Assembly (NCBI GenBank): GCA_017829005.1
Contig: JAGAJF010000101.1
Coordinates: 1 to 59,708, forward strand
DNA: 59,708 bases
Reading direction: 5' to 3'
Source of the DNA: Oscillospiraceae bacterium
GTDB lineage: Bacteria; Bacillota; Clostridia; Oscillospirales; Ruminococcaceae
Shown: piece after piece, positions 59,604 to 59,708 of the stretch
Numbering within the stretch: position 1 is the stretch's first letter
Layout of the letters: each line of letters starts with the position of its first letter
Made by a program: the position numbers and the translations under genes
Notes under the pieces: generated by a model
Database searches by the model: none
What the model saw: the letters and a program-made list of their open reading frames with translations, nothing else
What the model was told of the DNA's origin: nothing

Positions 59604-59708
59604 ATGAAGCTTCATCTGAAAAACGGAAGATATCTTGACACTCGTTCAATGTCCGTAAAATGGGGGAGTATCTGCATCGATGGCGGCGTATTCTCCTATG
59701 TGGATGAG
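59604..59708 (+). CDS. start of an unidentified gene, cut by window edge
   Basis: The first 35 codons are open: MKLHLKNGRYLDTRSMSVKWG, then SICIDGGVF and a further short stretch. RBS AAAGGAG precedes the ATG, 20 bases after relA. The short beta-like start with LKNGRYLD resembles the beginning of amidohydrolase-type enzymes, but too little is visible to decide. Confidence 0.4.
   Translation, partial: MKLHLKNGRYLDTRSMSVKWGSICIDGGVFSYVDE

Overview
The window looks like a chromosomal segment of a motile, spore-forming Clostridia bacterium, most likely an Oscillospiraceae/Ruminococcus-like Firmicute. Supporting signs are the Gram-positive order of the flagellar operon, an engulfment protein of the SpoIID type, a clostridial SleC-type spore cortex-lytic enzyme, strong AGGAGG ribosome binding sites with frequent TTG starts, and many consensus vegetative (TTGACA-N17-TATAAT) promoters. 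Family assignments come from reading the translated proteins and from general knowledge; no database was searched.

Positions 1-15.7 kb hold one long minus-strand flagellar operon in the order flgB-flgC-fliE-fliF-fliG-fliH-fliI-fliJ-fliK-flgD-(TIGR02530 family)-flgE-flbD-motA-motB-fliM-(fliY/fliN start), read from a vegetative promoter at about 15.69 kb. The usual fliL between motB and fliM is absent. From 16.2 to 27.5 kb is housekeeping and sporulation material: rpmB, a short FliD-like protein, spoIID, an unknown membrane protein and lipoprotein, a DUF1385 protein, prmC, a three-gene spore cortex-lysis cluster in which the SleC pro-domain appears to be a separate gene, and rplM-rpsI with an L13 leader.

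From about 27.5 to 34.7 kb is an accessory region. A truncated tyrosine recombinase lies at its left edge next to rpsI. It carries a 1,085-residue surface leucine-rich-repeat protein, a ribbon-helix-helix regulator, two small genes of unknown function (one TnpV-like), an XRE repressor and a lipoprotein. The most unusual content is two putative small RNAs of about 70 nt on the minus strand (about 31.74-31.81 and 34.57-34.64 kb). Both have perfect or near-perfect consensus promoters, the same nested-hairpin architecture and an outer stem that doubles as the terminator. The first is fully antisense to the leader of the two-gene plus-strand operon, whose own promoter carries a palindromic operator also found in the divergent ribbon-helix-helix gene promoter.

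From 34.7 to 46.1 kb are an AraC/GyrI-regulated ABC exporter, an XRE/membrane-protein pair, a zinc/cadmium efflux operon (methyltransferase, ArsR-family sensor, HMA chaperone, P1B-ATPase) with an overlapping operator/promoter and tandem repeats, a GH3 lipoprotein, an NfeD/SPFH pair and galT. From 46.1 to 55.2 kb is a signalling block: a membrane EAL phosphodiesterase coupled to a homocysteine methyltransferase/MTHFR, a hybrid histidine kinase, a DegV protein and a REC-GGDEF diguanylate cyclase. These may set c-di-GMP levels that influence the flagellar system. recJ and relA/spoT follow, and the window ends inside the next gene.
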